Of a DNA stretch of 64,000 nt, positions 7,598-16,744 are shown piece by piece. Within the stretch, counting starts at the first letter, position 1. Every line of letters begins with the position of its first letter. Under the pieces are notes generated by a model. The model ran no database searches and was not told where the DNA came from. It saw nothing but the letters and a program-made list of their open reading frames with translations. The position numbers were made by a program, and so were the translations under genes. The stretch is from Phycisphaerae bacterium. Its GTDB lineage: Bacteria; Planctomycetota; Phycisphaerae; UBA1845; UTPLA1. The stretch lies in NCBI GenBank assembly GCA_019636475.1, contig JAHBXN010000001.1, positions 186,001 to 250,000 of the forward strand, written 5' to 3'.

Positions 7598-7832
7598 TGT
7601 ATCGTACAAACGGTGTTCGTCGCGGAGAATTTGATCCGGTCAGTGACCCGGCCCGCGATTCGAATGTGCGATGCGTCAGATTGACCTGCCGCGCGCTCGG
7701 GCCGAGAATACACGGGCAATCAGTTTCGGGCGGCCGTCCTCGCGTGGCAGCAGTACGGACAGGCAATGCGCTCGGAATTTGGCCGTCCCCCTCAAGGCCG
7801 CGAGACGCTTGCCAGGCTCGAGAGCCGCCACC

Positions 7833-8516
7833 ATGGATGGAACTTTTTCGCATTCCGAGCGTCCAAACTCATTGACGGACGCAATCGGCGGTGCAGCCCG
7901 GCCCCCGGGCGGGGTGGACCCCGGCATCGACGCGGATGCTTCGCTCCTCGCAGCGTGCCGGCGCGGTGAAGCCGCTGCTTATGGCGAACTGGTGCGGCGC
8001 TACCAGGACCGAGTCTTCAATCTCTGCTTTCGGATGTGCGGAAGCCGCGAGGACGCGGAGGACCACACCCAGGAGGCCTTCGTGCGGGCGATGCAATCGC
8101 TCGATCGGTTCGCGGAGCGTTCACGGTTCTATACCTGGGTGTTTCGAATCGCGGTCAATCTGGTGATCAGCGATCGGCGCAAATCGGGACGTCGCACGAT
8201 GTACTCGCTCGAATCAAGACCGGACGAATCCGAAGACGGCCACGGCCGCGATTCGCGTCGTGCGAACGTTAAGTCAGGTGTTTCGCAACCGCACGATCAG
8301 ATGGTTGCCGCCGAACAGCGGGAGGCCGTTTCCTCGGCGCTGATGAAAATTGACGAGGAGCACCGAACGGTGCTGGTGCTTCGGGACATGGAAGGACTGA
8401 ATTATGAAGAAATCGCGGATGTACTGGACATCCCGACGGGAACAGTAAAGTCGCGAATTCATCGCGCAAGACAGGCGATTCGCGACTTGCTCGCACCGCT
8501 GATTCAGGCGGAATGA
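7833..8516 (+). CDS. ECF-type RNA polymerase sigma factor (RpoE-like)
   Basis: This 227-residue ECF sigma factor redirects RNA polymerase to a small regulon. Region 2 runs from about residue 45 (YQDRVFNLCFRMCGSREDAE, then FYTWVFRIAVNLVISDRRK). An acidic, Arg-rich linker separates it from region 4 (KIDEEHRTVLVLRDMEGLNY, then PTGTVKSRIHRARQAIRDLL), which reads the -35 element. The ATG at 7833 is chosen over an earlier in-frame start at 7671, because the longer version adds a tail unlike the family. The next gene, 12 bp downstream, is a membrane anti-sigma factor, so the pair probably forms an envelope-stress switch. The inducing signal is not evident. Confidence 0.92.
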   Translation: MDGTFSHSERPNSLTDAIGGAARPPGGVDPGIDADASLLAACRRGEAAAYGELVRRYQDRVFNLCFRMCGSREDAEDHTQEAFVRAMQSLDRFAERSRFYTWVFRIAVNLVISDRRKSGRRTMYSLESRPDESEDGHGRDSRRANVKSGVSQPHDQMVAAEQREAVSSALMKIDEEHRTVLVLRDMEGLNYEEIADVLDIPTGTVKSRIHRARQAIRDLLAPLIQAE

Positions 8517-8528
8517 CGGATCGGTGAC

Positions 8529-10424
8529 ATGGCACTCGATGCGAAGAAACTGGAGCAACTCAGCGCCTATCTCGATGGCGAATTGACGCCAACAGAGCGC
8601 GCCGAGGTCGAGCGCCTCATCGAGCAAGACGCCGACGCGCGAGTGTATCTCAGCGAGTTGCGACGTGTCTCACGATGGATCGGCGACCTGCCGCGCCTCC
8701 GCGGACCCGAGCCGATGACGGGCGCCATCCTCGAACGCCTCGAACGCCTCGAACGCGAATCGCTCCTGGGAGAAGCCGCATCACCATCGGTGCTTCGATT
8801 CGGACGATACTCCCGCATGTTGGGAATCGCAGCGAGCGTGCTGATTGTCTGCACAGTCGGGTGGTTTTCGCTGCCGCAATTTCAGTCCGTAAACAAGTCT
8901 TCAAGATCCGACTTGAAGGTCGACCGAAGCACACTTGCGGAAAAAACGGAGCCGCGCGGTCCGTCCGCCGAATCCAGCCGGCAAAGTAGTCTGCCCTCCC
9001 CTGCTGCCCAATCCGAGAGGCTGGCCGTGCAGCAACCTCGCACGACAAGGGGGGATTCGGATGGGCGAGGGTGGGAAGAATCGCAGGATCGGGCCATTTC
9101 GGAGAACGGCGATGCCGGCTCACATGTCGCGATCGCGACCGGCAACAGCAAGCAAAAAGTCGAACGGGACCAAAGCGAACAAAAAGACTCCGCCACTGCG
9201 GCGGAACAGCCCGCCGCCGATTACCCACTCAGTGCGAAAGAGCCGGCGCCCTCCGCGAACACGATCACGAGCCTTGCGTACTCGCCGGCAACCGCCCTGG
9301 CAATTGACCTGCCCACGATTGATTCGAAACTGGCGAACAATCAGGTGTCGCTCCACGAAGTTCAGGCGGCTCCGGTGCAATCATTCCAGAACCGACTCGA
9401 CATCGAGGTCGACGATGCCGCGACGGTCACGCGACTTGCATCGCTGATCGAAAGCAACATGGGCAGGTATCAAGTCGAGAATCTGGAAGATGCCGCGAAG
9501 AACGAAGTCATCCGGAACGACCAGTCCTTCTGGCTCGCGCGTCCCGTGACGACGTCAGACCGTGAATCGCAGTTCGAGAAGCAAATACCGCACGCTCTGA
9601 ACGACGCCGAAGATGCAGTGAAACCCGGCGCTACGGCGCGTGGCGATCAAATCTCTCCCCCAGACTCAGACGAAAAGCCCAGCCAAAACAAAGACGCACG
9701 CGCCGCCGCCGGTCGCGCGCCAGACTACGAGTTAAACGAATCCAAAGATGCGCCGGAAGGCTACAGCCGCTCCAATGCAAATCGAAATGACGCATCCGTC
9801 ACTCGCTCCGCTGACGATGAAGCAGAATCCCCGGCTGATGGGCAGGTTTTCGTCATCAACGTGCCAAGGGAACAGGCTGCCCCGTTGATCCGATCAATTC
9901 AGACGCTGGTGGAACAATGCGATTCGATCGCAGTCTGGGTGGCAAACAGTGAACCCGTGACGGCCGATCGACCGGCGGAAGAAGCAGTGCGGCGGCTGGT
10001 CTCACCGGCTCTGTTCGACCGATCGGACGAGCAACGAACGGGCCGGGTTTCGGATGCGCCGGCCGGCGAAACCACTGAAGAGGGCGCGATCGGCGCCACA
10101 CCGCGCAGAGGCCAACCGATTGCCACCTCGAGGCCGTCAGACTCTGGGAATTCGCCATCTCCCCTCGAAGTGTTTGGAGGCGCGCCGACCACGCCGGAGG
10201 CGAATCCGCAATTCGTCACTTTGGCAATTTCGCTCAGGACCAATCCTCGATTGCGATCTCAGAACGCGCGGCCCGATCGGGCACCGGCTGAGAATCCGCC
10301 ACCTGCGGCCGCGGCTGCGAGAGCCGCCTCGCAACCTGCCGAGCCCGAGCCCGAGTCCGGGCTGGCCCCGGCGACAAAACAGACCGCCGATCAACCAACG
10401 TCGCGGGGCGCCACCCGTGACTAA
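8529..10424 (+). CDS. Membrane anti-sigma factor with very long disordered extracytoplasmic region
   Basis: This 631-residue protein is encoded 12 bp after the ECF sigma gene. The N-terminal domain (about residues 8-50: LSAYLDGELTPTERAEVERL) matches the anti-sigma domain that clamps ECF factors, but it lacks the His/Cys zinc ligands of the ZAS type. A transmembrane helix lies at about 96-115 (RMLGIAASVLIVCTVGWFSL). The remaining ~510 residues, expected outside the cytoplasm, are low-complexity and rich in Ser, Ala, Glu, Asp, Pro and Arg. They contain one more ordered-looking stretch around FVINVPREQAAPLIRSIQTL, which resembles C-terminal segments of planctomycete anti-sigma factors. Most anti-sigma factors are 150-300 residues. 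Release of the sigma factor by proteolysis is inferred. Confidence 0.8.
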   Translation: MALDAKKLEQLSAYLDGELTPTERAEVERLIEQDADARVYLSELRRVSRWIGDLPRLRGPEPMTGAILERLERLERESLLGEAASPSVLRFGRYSRMLGIAASVLIVCTVGWFSLPQFQSVNKSSRSDLKVDRSTLAEKTEPRGPSAESSRQSSLPSPAAQSERLAVQQPRTTRGDSDGRGWEESQDRAISENGDAGSHVAIATGNSKQKVERDQSEQKDSATAAEQPAADYPLSAKEPAPSANTITSLAYSPATALAIDLPTIDSKLANNQVSLHEVQAAPVQSFQNRLDIEVDDAATVTRLASLIESNMGRYQVENLEDAAKNEVIRNDQSFWLARPVTTSDRESQFEKQIPHALNDAEDAVKPGATARGDQISPPDSDEKPSQNKDARAAAGRAPDYELNESKDAPEGYSRSNANRNDASVTRSADDEAESPADGQVFVINVPREQAAPLIRSIQTLVEQCDSIAVWVANSEPVTADRPAEEAVRRLVSPALFDRSDEQRTGRVSDAPAGETTEEGAIGATPRRGQPIATSRPSDSGNSPSPLEVFGGAPTTPEANPQFVTLAISLRTNPRLRSQNARPDRAPAENPPPAAAAARAASQPAEPEPESGLAPATKQTADQPTSRGATRD

Positions 10425-11640
10425 CGCCGGCGACGACAAGTCGAAACCCGGCCAGCCGCCACGCGGTCGTCGAAAGGTGCGCGTCGATTTCCGCAAAAAC
10501 CAGTCGAAAACCGCCCGGGACAAACGGCAATGGACGCGAAACTACCACAAAGGCGATGTCGACCAGGAAGCAACCGCCTCGGTCGAGAACGTGCGCGCGA
10601 AAGGCGATCTGTCACGCAAACGAACGATCATTGTGGACGAGGCGGAGGCGGCACGACTTCGCCGTGGCACCGTGGTTCGCGTGCGCGGATTAATCGTCGA
10701 GGTGGACGACGGCGAGACGACGTGGGCATGCACGGTTCGCCAGGTACTGAGGAAACTGCTTAAAGGTGAGCGGCATGCCGTCACGGTCGGCGACCGCGTC
10801 GGATTCACACCGGTTCGCGTTGGAGGCGGGCAGTCGATCGCGATCAGCGATGATCGCTCACTTCAGGAAGGCGTCATCGACGAGGTCGAGCCGCGCCGCA
10901 CAACCCTACTGCGCCACTACGAGCGCAAGCTGCAAGCCATCGCCGCGAACGTAGATAATGTGCTGATCGTCGTTGCCGCGGCCGAACCGACACTGCGCAT
11001 CCATCTGGTCGATCGCTACATCGTCGCAGTCCACCAGGGCGATATGCGGCCCGTGATCTGTATCAACAAGGGCGATCTCGACGTGAGCGGCGAGGCGGCG
11101 GAGGCCGTTGAACGATATCGAGCGATTGGTTACCAGGCGGTGCTGACATCAGTGCCGGATCAGCAGGGAATCGAGGCGCTTCGGGCGATTCTTCGCGATC
11201 AAACAAGTGTGCTAGTCGGACCCAGCGGCGTCGGAAAAAGCTCACTCCTGAACGCACTTGATCCAGCCTTGCAACTGAAGGTCGGCAGCCTGAGCGATCT
11301 GGCTCGCGGCCGGCACACGACAACAACCGCCGCGCTCGTCCGCTGGGCGTTCGGTGGATATGTTGTCGATACGCCGGGCATGCGGCAGTTCGATATCGCC
11401 GAGATCGACTCCGACGAGTTGGAAGCATATTTCATTGAGTTTCGGGGCTTCATCGGCGGCTGCCGATTTCCGGATTGCTCGCATCTCGAGGAAACGGGCT
11501 GCGCCATTCGTGCCGCCATGGAGCGGGGAGAAATTTTCCCCGAGCGGTACGATAGCTACGTCCGCATGTTGGAAGAATGCCGCGAGAAGGAACGCAACCG
11601 ATACGGTAGAAATACCCGAAAACCGGTTGACGAACTTTAG
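10417..11640 (+). CDS. rsgA: Ribosome small-subunit biogenesis GTPase RsgA
   Basis: This 407-residue circularly permuted GTPase checks late maturation of the 30S subunit. The order G4-G1-G3 is visible: NKGD at 217-220, GPSGVGKSS at 268-276 and DTPG at 318-321. An N-terminal OB fold (about 80-160) precedes it, and a zinc site follows with Cys349, Cys354, His356 and Cys362 in CRFPDCSHLEETGC. The switch segment GRHTTTTAAL is also present. The first ~70 residues are basic and extended, longer than in most RsgA. A GTG start at 10417 overlaps the anti-sigma stop by 8 nt, suggesting translational coupling. The frame is open further upstream, but that part lies inside the anti-sigma gene. Confidence 0.93.
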   Translation: MTNAGDDKSKPGQPPRGRRKVRVDFRKNQSKTARDKRQWTRNYHKGDVDQEATASVENVRAKGDLSRKRTIIVDEAEAARLRRGTVVRVRGLIVEVDDGETTWACTVRQVLRKLLKGERHAVTVGDRVGFTPVRVGGGQSIAISDDRSLQEGVIDEVEPRRTTLLRHYERKLQAIAANVDNVLIVVAAAEPTLRIHLVDRYIVAVHQGDMRPVICINKGDLDVSGEAAEAVERYRAIGYQAVLTSVPDQQGIEALRAILRDQTSVLVGPSGVGKSSLLNALDPALQLKVGSLSDLARGRHTTTTAALVRWAFGGYVVDTPGMRQFDIAEIDSDELEAYFIEFRGFIGGCRFPDCSHLEETGCAIRAAMERGEIFPERYDSYVRMLEECREKERNRYGRNTRKPVDEL

Positions 11641-11642
11641 GA

Positions 11643-13898
11643 ATGCCCCGACCCGTGCCAGAGTCCCATTCGCGTCAGAATATCGCACAATCCATGATGG
11701 GCATTCGCCGACGCCTTGCGGCGGCAACGCTGGCGGCGCTCGCGTTCACACTCGCCATCATCGCGTTCCTTTCGCCGCTGGGGCTGATCGCCGTCTTGCT
11801 GGATGGAACACTGGCCTTGTTCCTCATGACGGCGGCCACGGGATTCGGCTTTGCGTGCTCCGCGATCGCGCGATGGAAATTCGACACGAGACGGTGGCGG
11901 CTCTTCGTCGCTGCCACAATCGGGCTGGGGATCACATCACTGCTGATGCTCGGACTCGGTGCCGCGGGCATGATGAACCGCGCAGCATGGATCGGGATCG
12001 AGTCGATCGGCTGTGTCCTTGCAATATGGCTGGGCCGCTCGCTCTTCAAACACGGCGACGTTGCGCCGGAGGATCCTTCCGAACAGCGGGCGTTGTTGGT
12101 GAAGGTGACGGCGGTCCTGTCTTTGCTCGCTCCATTCGCTGCGTTCGCGTGCCTGTCCGCGACGATGCCGCCCGGGATGCTCTGGCCGGCGGAAGGCGGC
12201 GGATATGACGCGCTCGAGTATCACCTCGGTGCGCCGCGAGATTTTATCGACGCAGGCCGCATCGACTACCTCCCACACAACATCTATTCGAACTTTCCAT
12301 TTAACGTCGAAATGCTGTACCTGCTCATCATGATCCTGCGCAATGACATGCCTGCGGCGGCGCTGTCCTGCCAGATGGTGCATTGCCTGCTGGGAATGCT
12401 GTTTGTCTTCGGATGCTGGGTCGTGGCGCGAGACTTCGGTCGTTCCGCGGGCGCGGCGGCCGCAGTGCTCGCCGGAACGACGCCGTTTCTGGTTTACCTG
12501 AGTGGGCTGGCCTACGTGGAACACGGCCTGCTGGTGTTTTCGATCGCGGCTTTGGGCGCGGCGATCCGTGCCTCGCGGGATGACACTAGGGCTGCATCTG
12601 ATTCGTCGATCATCGCGGGCTTGTGCGCCGGACTGGCATGTGGGTGCAAGTACACCGGCATCCTCTCGACGGCTGTTCCGCTCTTCGTTTCATTCGTGGT
12701 CCTTCGATGGATCAGTCGAGACGGAACAGCCAGCTTTTCCGCGGCTTCTCGACCCGCTGTCCGATCGGCTCCTTCGCCGGCGCTCTTCGTGGTTGGTTTG
12801 ATCGCCGCCTTTTCCCCGTGGCTCATCAAGAATGTCGCGCTGGTCGGCAATCCGATTTTCCCATTGGGCTACGGCGTATTCGGCGCGAACGACGGCGTCT
12901 GGACGGACGAACTTGCGCAGCAATGGGAACGGGGGCATCAACCGCCTCCGGAAGAACGCACTCCGGTTCGGCGCGCAGCAAGATTTCTGGAGCGGGTGCC
13001 CGCATCCCGATATTTCGGTCCGGTGATTGCAATGGGCGCGGCAGGTGTGACAGCTCTGTTGTTCCTTCGCCGAAGTAAACAGACCGGATTGACGGTGCAA
13101 GAGCCGCGGCGCCGGCCTTTGCGCACCGCGGCAATGGCGCATTGCGGAAGCATGCTCCTGATTGGCGCGACGGCGTGGTGCGCACTAACGCATCTGGTCG
13201 ATCGATTTGCCATTGTACTCATAGCGCCTTGCACGCTTTTCGCCGCTCTCGCGTGGGCCGATGTCCGATCGCGAATGGGTAAGACGGGGGCGATGCTGGG
13301 GACGATCGCCGCAGTCTCGATCTTCGCGTGGAATTTCCAATCGGTGATCGCGTTATTCACAACGGGACGAGCCGATGGCCGCGGCACACCGATCAATTAT
13401 CTCGCGGCGGACTTATTTGGCCGGGCCGGATTGTTCACTGAGGTCGATTCGCCGGTCGCGCCGTCGCATCTCAAGCGAGTCAATCGGGAGCTTCGCGATG
13501 GACACCGCGTGCTCGTCGTCGCGGATGCCCGCCGGTTCTGGTACGAGCGCGGTGTCTCTTATTGCGTCGTGTTCAATCGCAATGAATTCGCCGAGTCAGC
13601 GGAAAAAATGAGTCCAATCGAGTTGATCAGCTGGCTTCGGGCACGCGGCTTCGAGTACGTTTATGTCGACTGGGGCGAGATGAAGCGGTTGCGCAGCACC
13701 TATGGTTTCTGGCCCTCGATTGATTTGGCGCTGTTCGACCGGCTCGTTTCCGCGGGATTGAAACCGATAGAGGGTTTCTCAACGGAAGCGGGCGCCGCGC
13801 CATATGGGTCACTTTTCCAGGTGCCTCGACGAAGCCCCCAAGACGCGGAAACTCCGGACGCAAACTACAATGGACTTCTTAACCCCCTCATCCGATGA
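11643..13898 (+). CDS. Polytopic membrane protein, GT-C glycosyltransferase-like
   Basis: This 751-residue integral membrane protein has about 12-14 hydrophobic helices and a C-terminal soluble part of roughly 150 residues. The layout resembles GT-C (PMT/ArnT-like, family 39/DUF2029-type) glycosyltransferases, which use lipid-linked sugars. An acidic first loop (WPAEGGGYDALEYHLGAPRD, near residue 185) has the Asp/Glu residues expected of the catalytic loop. The soluble end contains VLVVADARRFWYERGVSYCV, similar to segments in planctomycete membrane proteins of this type. The ATG lies 2 nt after the rsgA stop; ATGs at 11694 or 11697 could be the true start. It overlaps the next gene by 29 nt. 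The donor and acceptor are unknown. Confidence 0.7.
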   Translation: MPRPVPESHSRQNIAQSMMGIRRRLAAATLAALAFTLAIIAFLSPLGLIAVLLDGTLALFLMTAATGFGFACSAIARWKFDTRRWRLFVAATIGLGITSLLMLGLGAAGMMNRAAWIGIESIGCVLAIWLGRSLFKHGDVAPEDPSEQRALLVKVTAVLSLLAPFAAFACLSATMPPGMLWPAEGGGYDALEYHLGAPRDFIDAGRIDYLPHNIYSNFPFNVEMLYLLIMILRNDMPAAALSCQMVHCLLGMLFVFGCWVVARDFGRSAGAAAAVLAGTTPFLVYLSGLAYVEHGLLVFSIAALGAAIRASRDDTRAASDSSIIAGLCAGLACGCKYTGILSTAVPLFVSFVVLRWISRDGTASFSAASRPAVRSAPSPALFVVGLIAAFSPWLIKNVALVGNPIFPLGYGVFGANDGVWTDELAQQWERGHQPPPEERTPVRRAARFLERVPASRYFGPVIAMGAAGVTALLFLRRSKQTGLTVQEPRRRPLRTAAMAHCGSMLLIGATAWCALTHLVDRFAIVLIAPCTLFAALAWADVRSRMGKTGAMLGTIAAVSIFAWNFQSVIALFTTGRADGRGTPINYLAADLFGRAGLFTEVDSPVAPSHLKRVNRELRDGHRVLVVADARRFWYERGVSYCVVFNRNEFAESAEKMSPIELISWLRARGFEYVYVDWGEMKRLRSTYGFWPSIDLALFDRLVSAGLKPIEGFSTEAGAAPYGSLFQVPRRSPQDAETPDANYNGLLNPLIR

Positions 13899-14451
13899 AG
13901 CCTCGCTGCCGACGATCAAGCTCCGAGTCGATCGCACGAGAGTGCTGGCCGGACTGATCTGGCGAGGCGCCTCCGCGGCGTGCATCATCGGACTCCTGGC
14001 CGTCTGGGACGTTCGATGGCGCCTACTGTGGCAGAACGACTTCTCGCAGTTCTTCGCGAGAGCAACGATCTTCCTATTCGGCGCGGCCGTCGCACTGACG
14101 CTCGCGCTCGCGGCGTTGAAACGACTCCTGCTTTGTCTTTGGAACGCGGATCTGAGCATCACGCTTTCGCCGGATGGGCTGCGAATGCACCTGGGTCCGT
14201 ACGGGCAATTTGAATTCGACATCGCCGGACTGCGTTTCGAAACTGATAGAGAGATCGATGAAGAGACCTTCGATCTCCTGCCGGACGATTCGTTCACGCC
14301 GCGGATCGAGTCCGTCAGCGACGGGCGCGAATTAGCCGAAGCGATCGGACAATTTACCGGTGTGGATGCCGAACAACTCGCGGGTCTGCTCAGGCCGTAC
14401 ATTCGGCAGGCGATTCGGAGAAAACGTCCTGCCAACCAAAGAGATAGTTGA
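13870..14451 (+). CDS. Membrane protein of unknown function (two helices, PH-like soluble part)
   Basis: This 193-residue protein has two predicted transmembrane helices, around ASAACIIGLLAVWDV and ATIFLFGAAVALTLALAALK, and a cytoplasmic-looking C-terminal region. That region has short beta-strand patterns (LSITLSPDGLRMHLGPYGQF) reminiscent of PH-like membrane proteins. I do not recognise the family. It starts inside the end of the preceding glycosyltransferase-like gene (29-nt overlap) and is the last gene of the sigma/anti-sigma/rsgA operon; the next gene is convergent. The ATG at 13870 is chosen because the upstream ATG at 13804 would extend the overlap to 95 nt. Confidence 0.65.
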   Translation: MDFLTPSSDEASLPTIKLRVDRTRVLAGLIWRGASAACIIGLLAVWDVRWRLLWQNDFSQFFARATIFLFGAAVALTLALAALKRLLLCLWNADLSITLSPDGLRMHLGPYGQFEFDIAGLRFETDREIDEETFDLLPDDSFTPRIESVSDGRELAEAIGQFTGVDAEQLAGLLRPYIRQAIRRKRPANQRDS

Positions 14452-14462
14452 TGTGAAATTCT

Positions 14463-15047
14463 TCAAGACGGCTGAGTCACGGCGGGCGGCTTCGAGCCAC
14501 GCCGGATGATGGTCGCGTTGAATGTGGCTTCTCCGTTCAGCACACTGGGACCGGCCGCGGGGAACCCGAGTCGAAACTTGTAGAATTCACCGGTGATTTT
14601 CCCACGCACCTGGCCTTCATCGAAATCCGTTATCGCCAATGTCGCCAGTTTGGGTTGATAGGCGAACGACTTCGAGAAAAACCCGTTGCCACCAAGGTCC
14701 AGTGACGAGCCAGAGGAAAAATCGATCGGCGAATCCTTCATCTCACTCAGTGGCTTCGTGCGCTCCTGACTGTAGAAAAGCACCCTCGCATCATCGGGTC
14801 CCGGTTGCGCCGAAGTGAGTGTGACATAGGTCCAGTTCGGGGCGACTGCGTCGGTCTCCAGAACAAACACAAGATTCGGGGCGACAATCTCAATGTCGGC
14901 GTTGAACTTGGCGAAGCGCGTGACATCGAGCGGAATCTCCGGCTCCGGCGCACGCGGTTTCTCCGGCGGCACTTGCGGGTCTTCCTTGCAGCCGCAAACG
15001 AGGAGCAAGGCGGAAACCAACACACTGATTTGGCGAACGCGACACAT
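14463..15047 (-). CDS. Predicted lipoprotein of unknown function
   Basis: This 194-residue protein starts with a lipoprotein signal (MCRVRQISVLVSALLLVCGC), with Cys20 as the likely lipidation site. A Pro/Glu-rich linker follows (PQVPPEKPRAPEPEIPLD). The rest looks beta-rich (IEIVAPNLVFVLETDAVAPN, FRLGFPAAGPSVLNGEATFN). I do not recognise a family. An earlier in-frame start at 15110 would add a hydrophilic leader before the signal peptide and overlap the ferritin gene by 4 nt, so the ATG at 15047 is preferred. It follows the ferritin gene on the same strand (59-bp gap) and could be co-transcribed with it. Confidence 0.7.
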   Translation of the reverse strand: MCRVRQISVLVSALLLVCGCKEDPQVPPEKPRAPEPEIPLDVTRFAKFNADIEIVAPNLVFVLETDAVAPNWTYVTLTSAQPGPDDARVLFYSQERTKPLSEMKDSPIDFSSGSSLDLGGNGFFSKSFAYQPKLATLAITDFDEGQVRGKITGEFYKFRLGFPAAGPSVLNGEATFNATIIRRGSKPPAVTQPS

Positions 15048-15106
15048 TCCCTGATTCCGCCCCCGTCCTCCATGAATCCAGACGCGACCTGCAAGCGGCG
15101 ACCACT

Positions 15107-15628
15107 TCAATCCCCGCCCGAATCCTCGCCGGGCACGCCTTCTTCGGGCTTGATCGACAAAATGCGGTGCTCGACGAGGAACAGATTCTGGTCGCCAGCC
15201 AACTTCATCATCTGAAGCAGGTCATTCATCGACTTCTCTTCCTCCACCTGCTCATCCACAAACCACTTCAGAAAACTCTGAGTGGCGTGATCCTTCTCGG
15301 AAAACGCCAGGTCGACAAGATCATTGATCTGCGCGGTGACCGTGCGCTCACTCTCCAAGGCCGCTTCGACCATCGACTTCGCGCCGGGATACTTCGACTT
15401 CGGCTTCTCGACGGTCTCCAGCACGACCGATCCACCAACATCCTGAATGTAATCCGCGATCCGAAGAGCATGACCGCGCTCTTCGTCGGACTGCTGTCGA
15501 AAACGCTTGCCAAAAATCAGCAAGCCCATGTCGCTGAATTGATAGGACATCGCCAGATACTTGAACGAAGCGTTCATCTCGTTGGCGATCTGACGATTCA
15601 GCGCGGAGTTCATTTTCTTTGAAATCAT
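15107..15628 (-). CDS. ftnA: Ferritin (FtnA type)
   Basis: This 173-residue non-haem ferritin forms an iron-storage cage. All ferroxidase-centre residues line up with E. coli FtnA numbering: Glu17, Glu50, His53, Glu94, Gln127 and Glu130. Typical segments are NEMNASFKYLAMSYQF, SDEERGHALRIADYI and FVDEQVEEEKSMNDLL. The C-terminal tail GVPGEDSGGD is acidic and probably disordered. The start at 15628 is preceded by AAGGGA with good spacing; the open frame upstream has no family similarity. Regulation by Fur is common for ferritins, but no clear Fur box is visible in the 5' region. Confidence 0.93.
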   Translation of the reverse strand: MISKKMNSALNRQIANEMNASFKYLAMSYQFSDMGLLIFGKRFRQQSDEERGHALRIADYIQDVGGSVVLETVEKPKSKYPGAKSMVEAALESERTVTAQINDLVDLAFSEKDHATQSFLKWFVDEQVEEEKSMNDLLQMMKLAGDQNLFLVEHRILSIKPEEGVPGEDSGGD

Positions 15629-16243
15629 CGGTATCCCTTGGTGAGAAGTTCGCGGGCGCGAATTCCAACAGACTGCGTCAGCGGCTCCCGATTCGACTCG
15701 AGGCAGAACGACACGCTGCCGCCCGACTCGGCACAACAACCTGATTACATCTTAGCGCGCCGATCCGCATCGACGCAAATCGGCCGATGCCTGATGCAGA
15801 GCGTCCCGGTGAGCATCGAGCGCGACACCTCCGTCGCCAGCCACGCGTCATCCAGTAGACCGAAACAACATGACGCGTCACGAGCCCGTTCCAATTCGAG
15901 AAGTTGCCGCAGCCGCCTGGGCCAATCGATTGTTGCATATCATTTGCAAAACAGACCGGAGCGAATCACTGCTCACCCCGAAACGATAATTCGCCGGAAA
16001 TCTCAAACGAGGCCCACCGTGTGTTTCAAATTGCCACTTTTTCAGCTTCTGGCAGGTCAACCTGGCAGGCGCTTCTCGGACCCCGAATTCGACAGAACCC
16101 TAAGTAGCTTAAAATACGAGAGTTAGAGATCGACCTCGCAAGGCCTTCCATTGGCACACAAATTGAAACATGTCAAGTCGAGCCCGTCGCGGCGGTCGCG
16201 ACAGGGTATCGCCAGCAGGGGCATCCTAAGGAGGTCCAGAATC
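15629..16243. other. Divergent intergenic region between ferritin and Hsp20 genes
   Basis: This 615-bp stretch has no supported gene. It should carry the ferritin promoter to the left and the Hsp20 promoter(s) to the right. On the plus strand there is TCGACA (16089-16094) with TAAAAT (16110-16115) at a short 15-bp spacing. Closer to the gene, TTGAAA (16163-16168) is followed 14 bp later by CCCGTC (16183-16188), loosely like a heat-shock sigma-32 promoter. Both are weak candidates. No CIRCE element or tRNA is seen. Confidence 0.4.
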
Positions 16244-16684
16244 ATGTTGCTCCGACGAATTTCTCCCATGGCGAATTTCGGCCAATTCGGCCGCGACATG
16301 GAACGACTGCTTAACGGTTTCCTGCCTGAGGTCGACATCGCAGCGAATCGATCCCGCGCCTTTCCTCCTCTGAACGTCTGGGAAGAGGGTGACGAGTATT
16401 TCATCGAAGCCGAAGTTCCGGGGCTCTCGATGGATCATCTCGACTTGGAAGTGCTGGGCAATGAGGTGATCATCAAGGGCCATCGGCAAGCGCCGCCACA
16501 TGAGAACGTGACCATCCATCGACAAGAGCGCGGCGACGGCGAGTTCAGCCGCATGTTGACTTTGCCGGTCGAGATCGATGCGAATCGAGTCGAGGCGACG
16601 CTGCGAAATGGCGTGCTCCTGGTGAAGCTCCCCAAGGCCGAAACTGCCAAGGCCCGCAAGATCCAGGTCAAAGCAATCGAGTAA
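16244..16684 (+). CDS. Small heat-shock protein Hsp20 (first of three)
   Basis: This 146-residue alpha-crystallin-domain chaperone holds unfolding proteins for refolding by ATP-dependent chaperones. The domain spans about residues 37-140, with FPPLNVWEEGDEYFIEAEVP at its start, the conserved RNGVLLVKLPK near its end and a C-terminal I-x-V (KIQVKAIE) that can dock neighbouring subunits. The N-terminal arm includes FGRDMERLLNGFLPE, typical of Hsp20. A strong AAGGAGG lies 9 nt before the ATG at 16244, deciding against the earlier in-frame start at 16151. Two more Hsp20 genes follow, after gaps of 60 and 141 bp. Confidence 0.93.
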   Translation: MLLRRISPMANFGQFGRDMERLLNGFLPEVDIAANRSRAFPPLNVWEEGDEYFIEAEVPGLSMDHLDLEVLGNEVIIKGHRQAPPHENVTIHRQERGDGEFSRMLTLPVEIDANRVEATLRNGVLLVKLPKAETAKARKIQVKAIE

Positions 16685-16744
16685 CGGAGACAGGAGATTC
16701 AGGGCGGCAGCTGCACGCAAATTGGACACGGGAGGTATATGACC

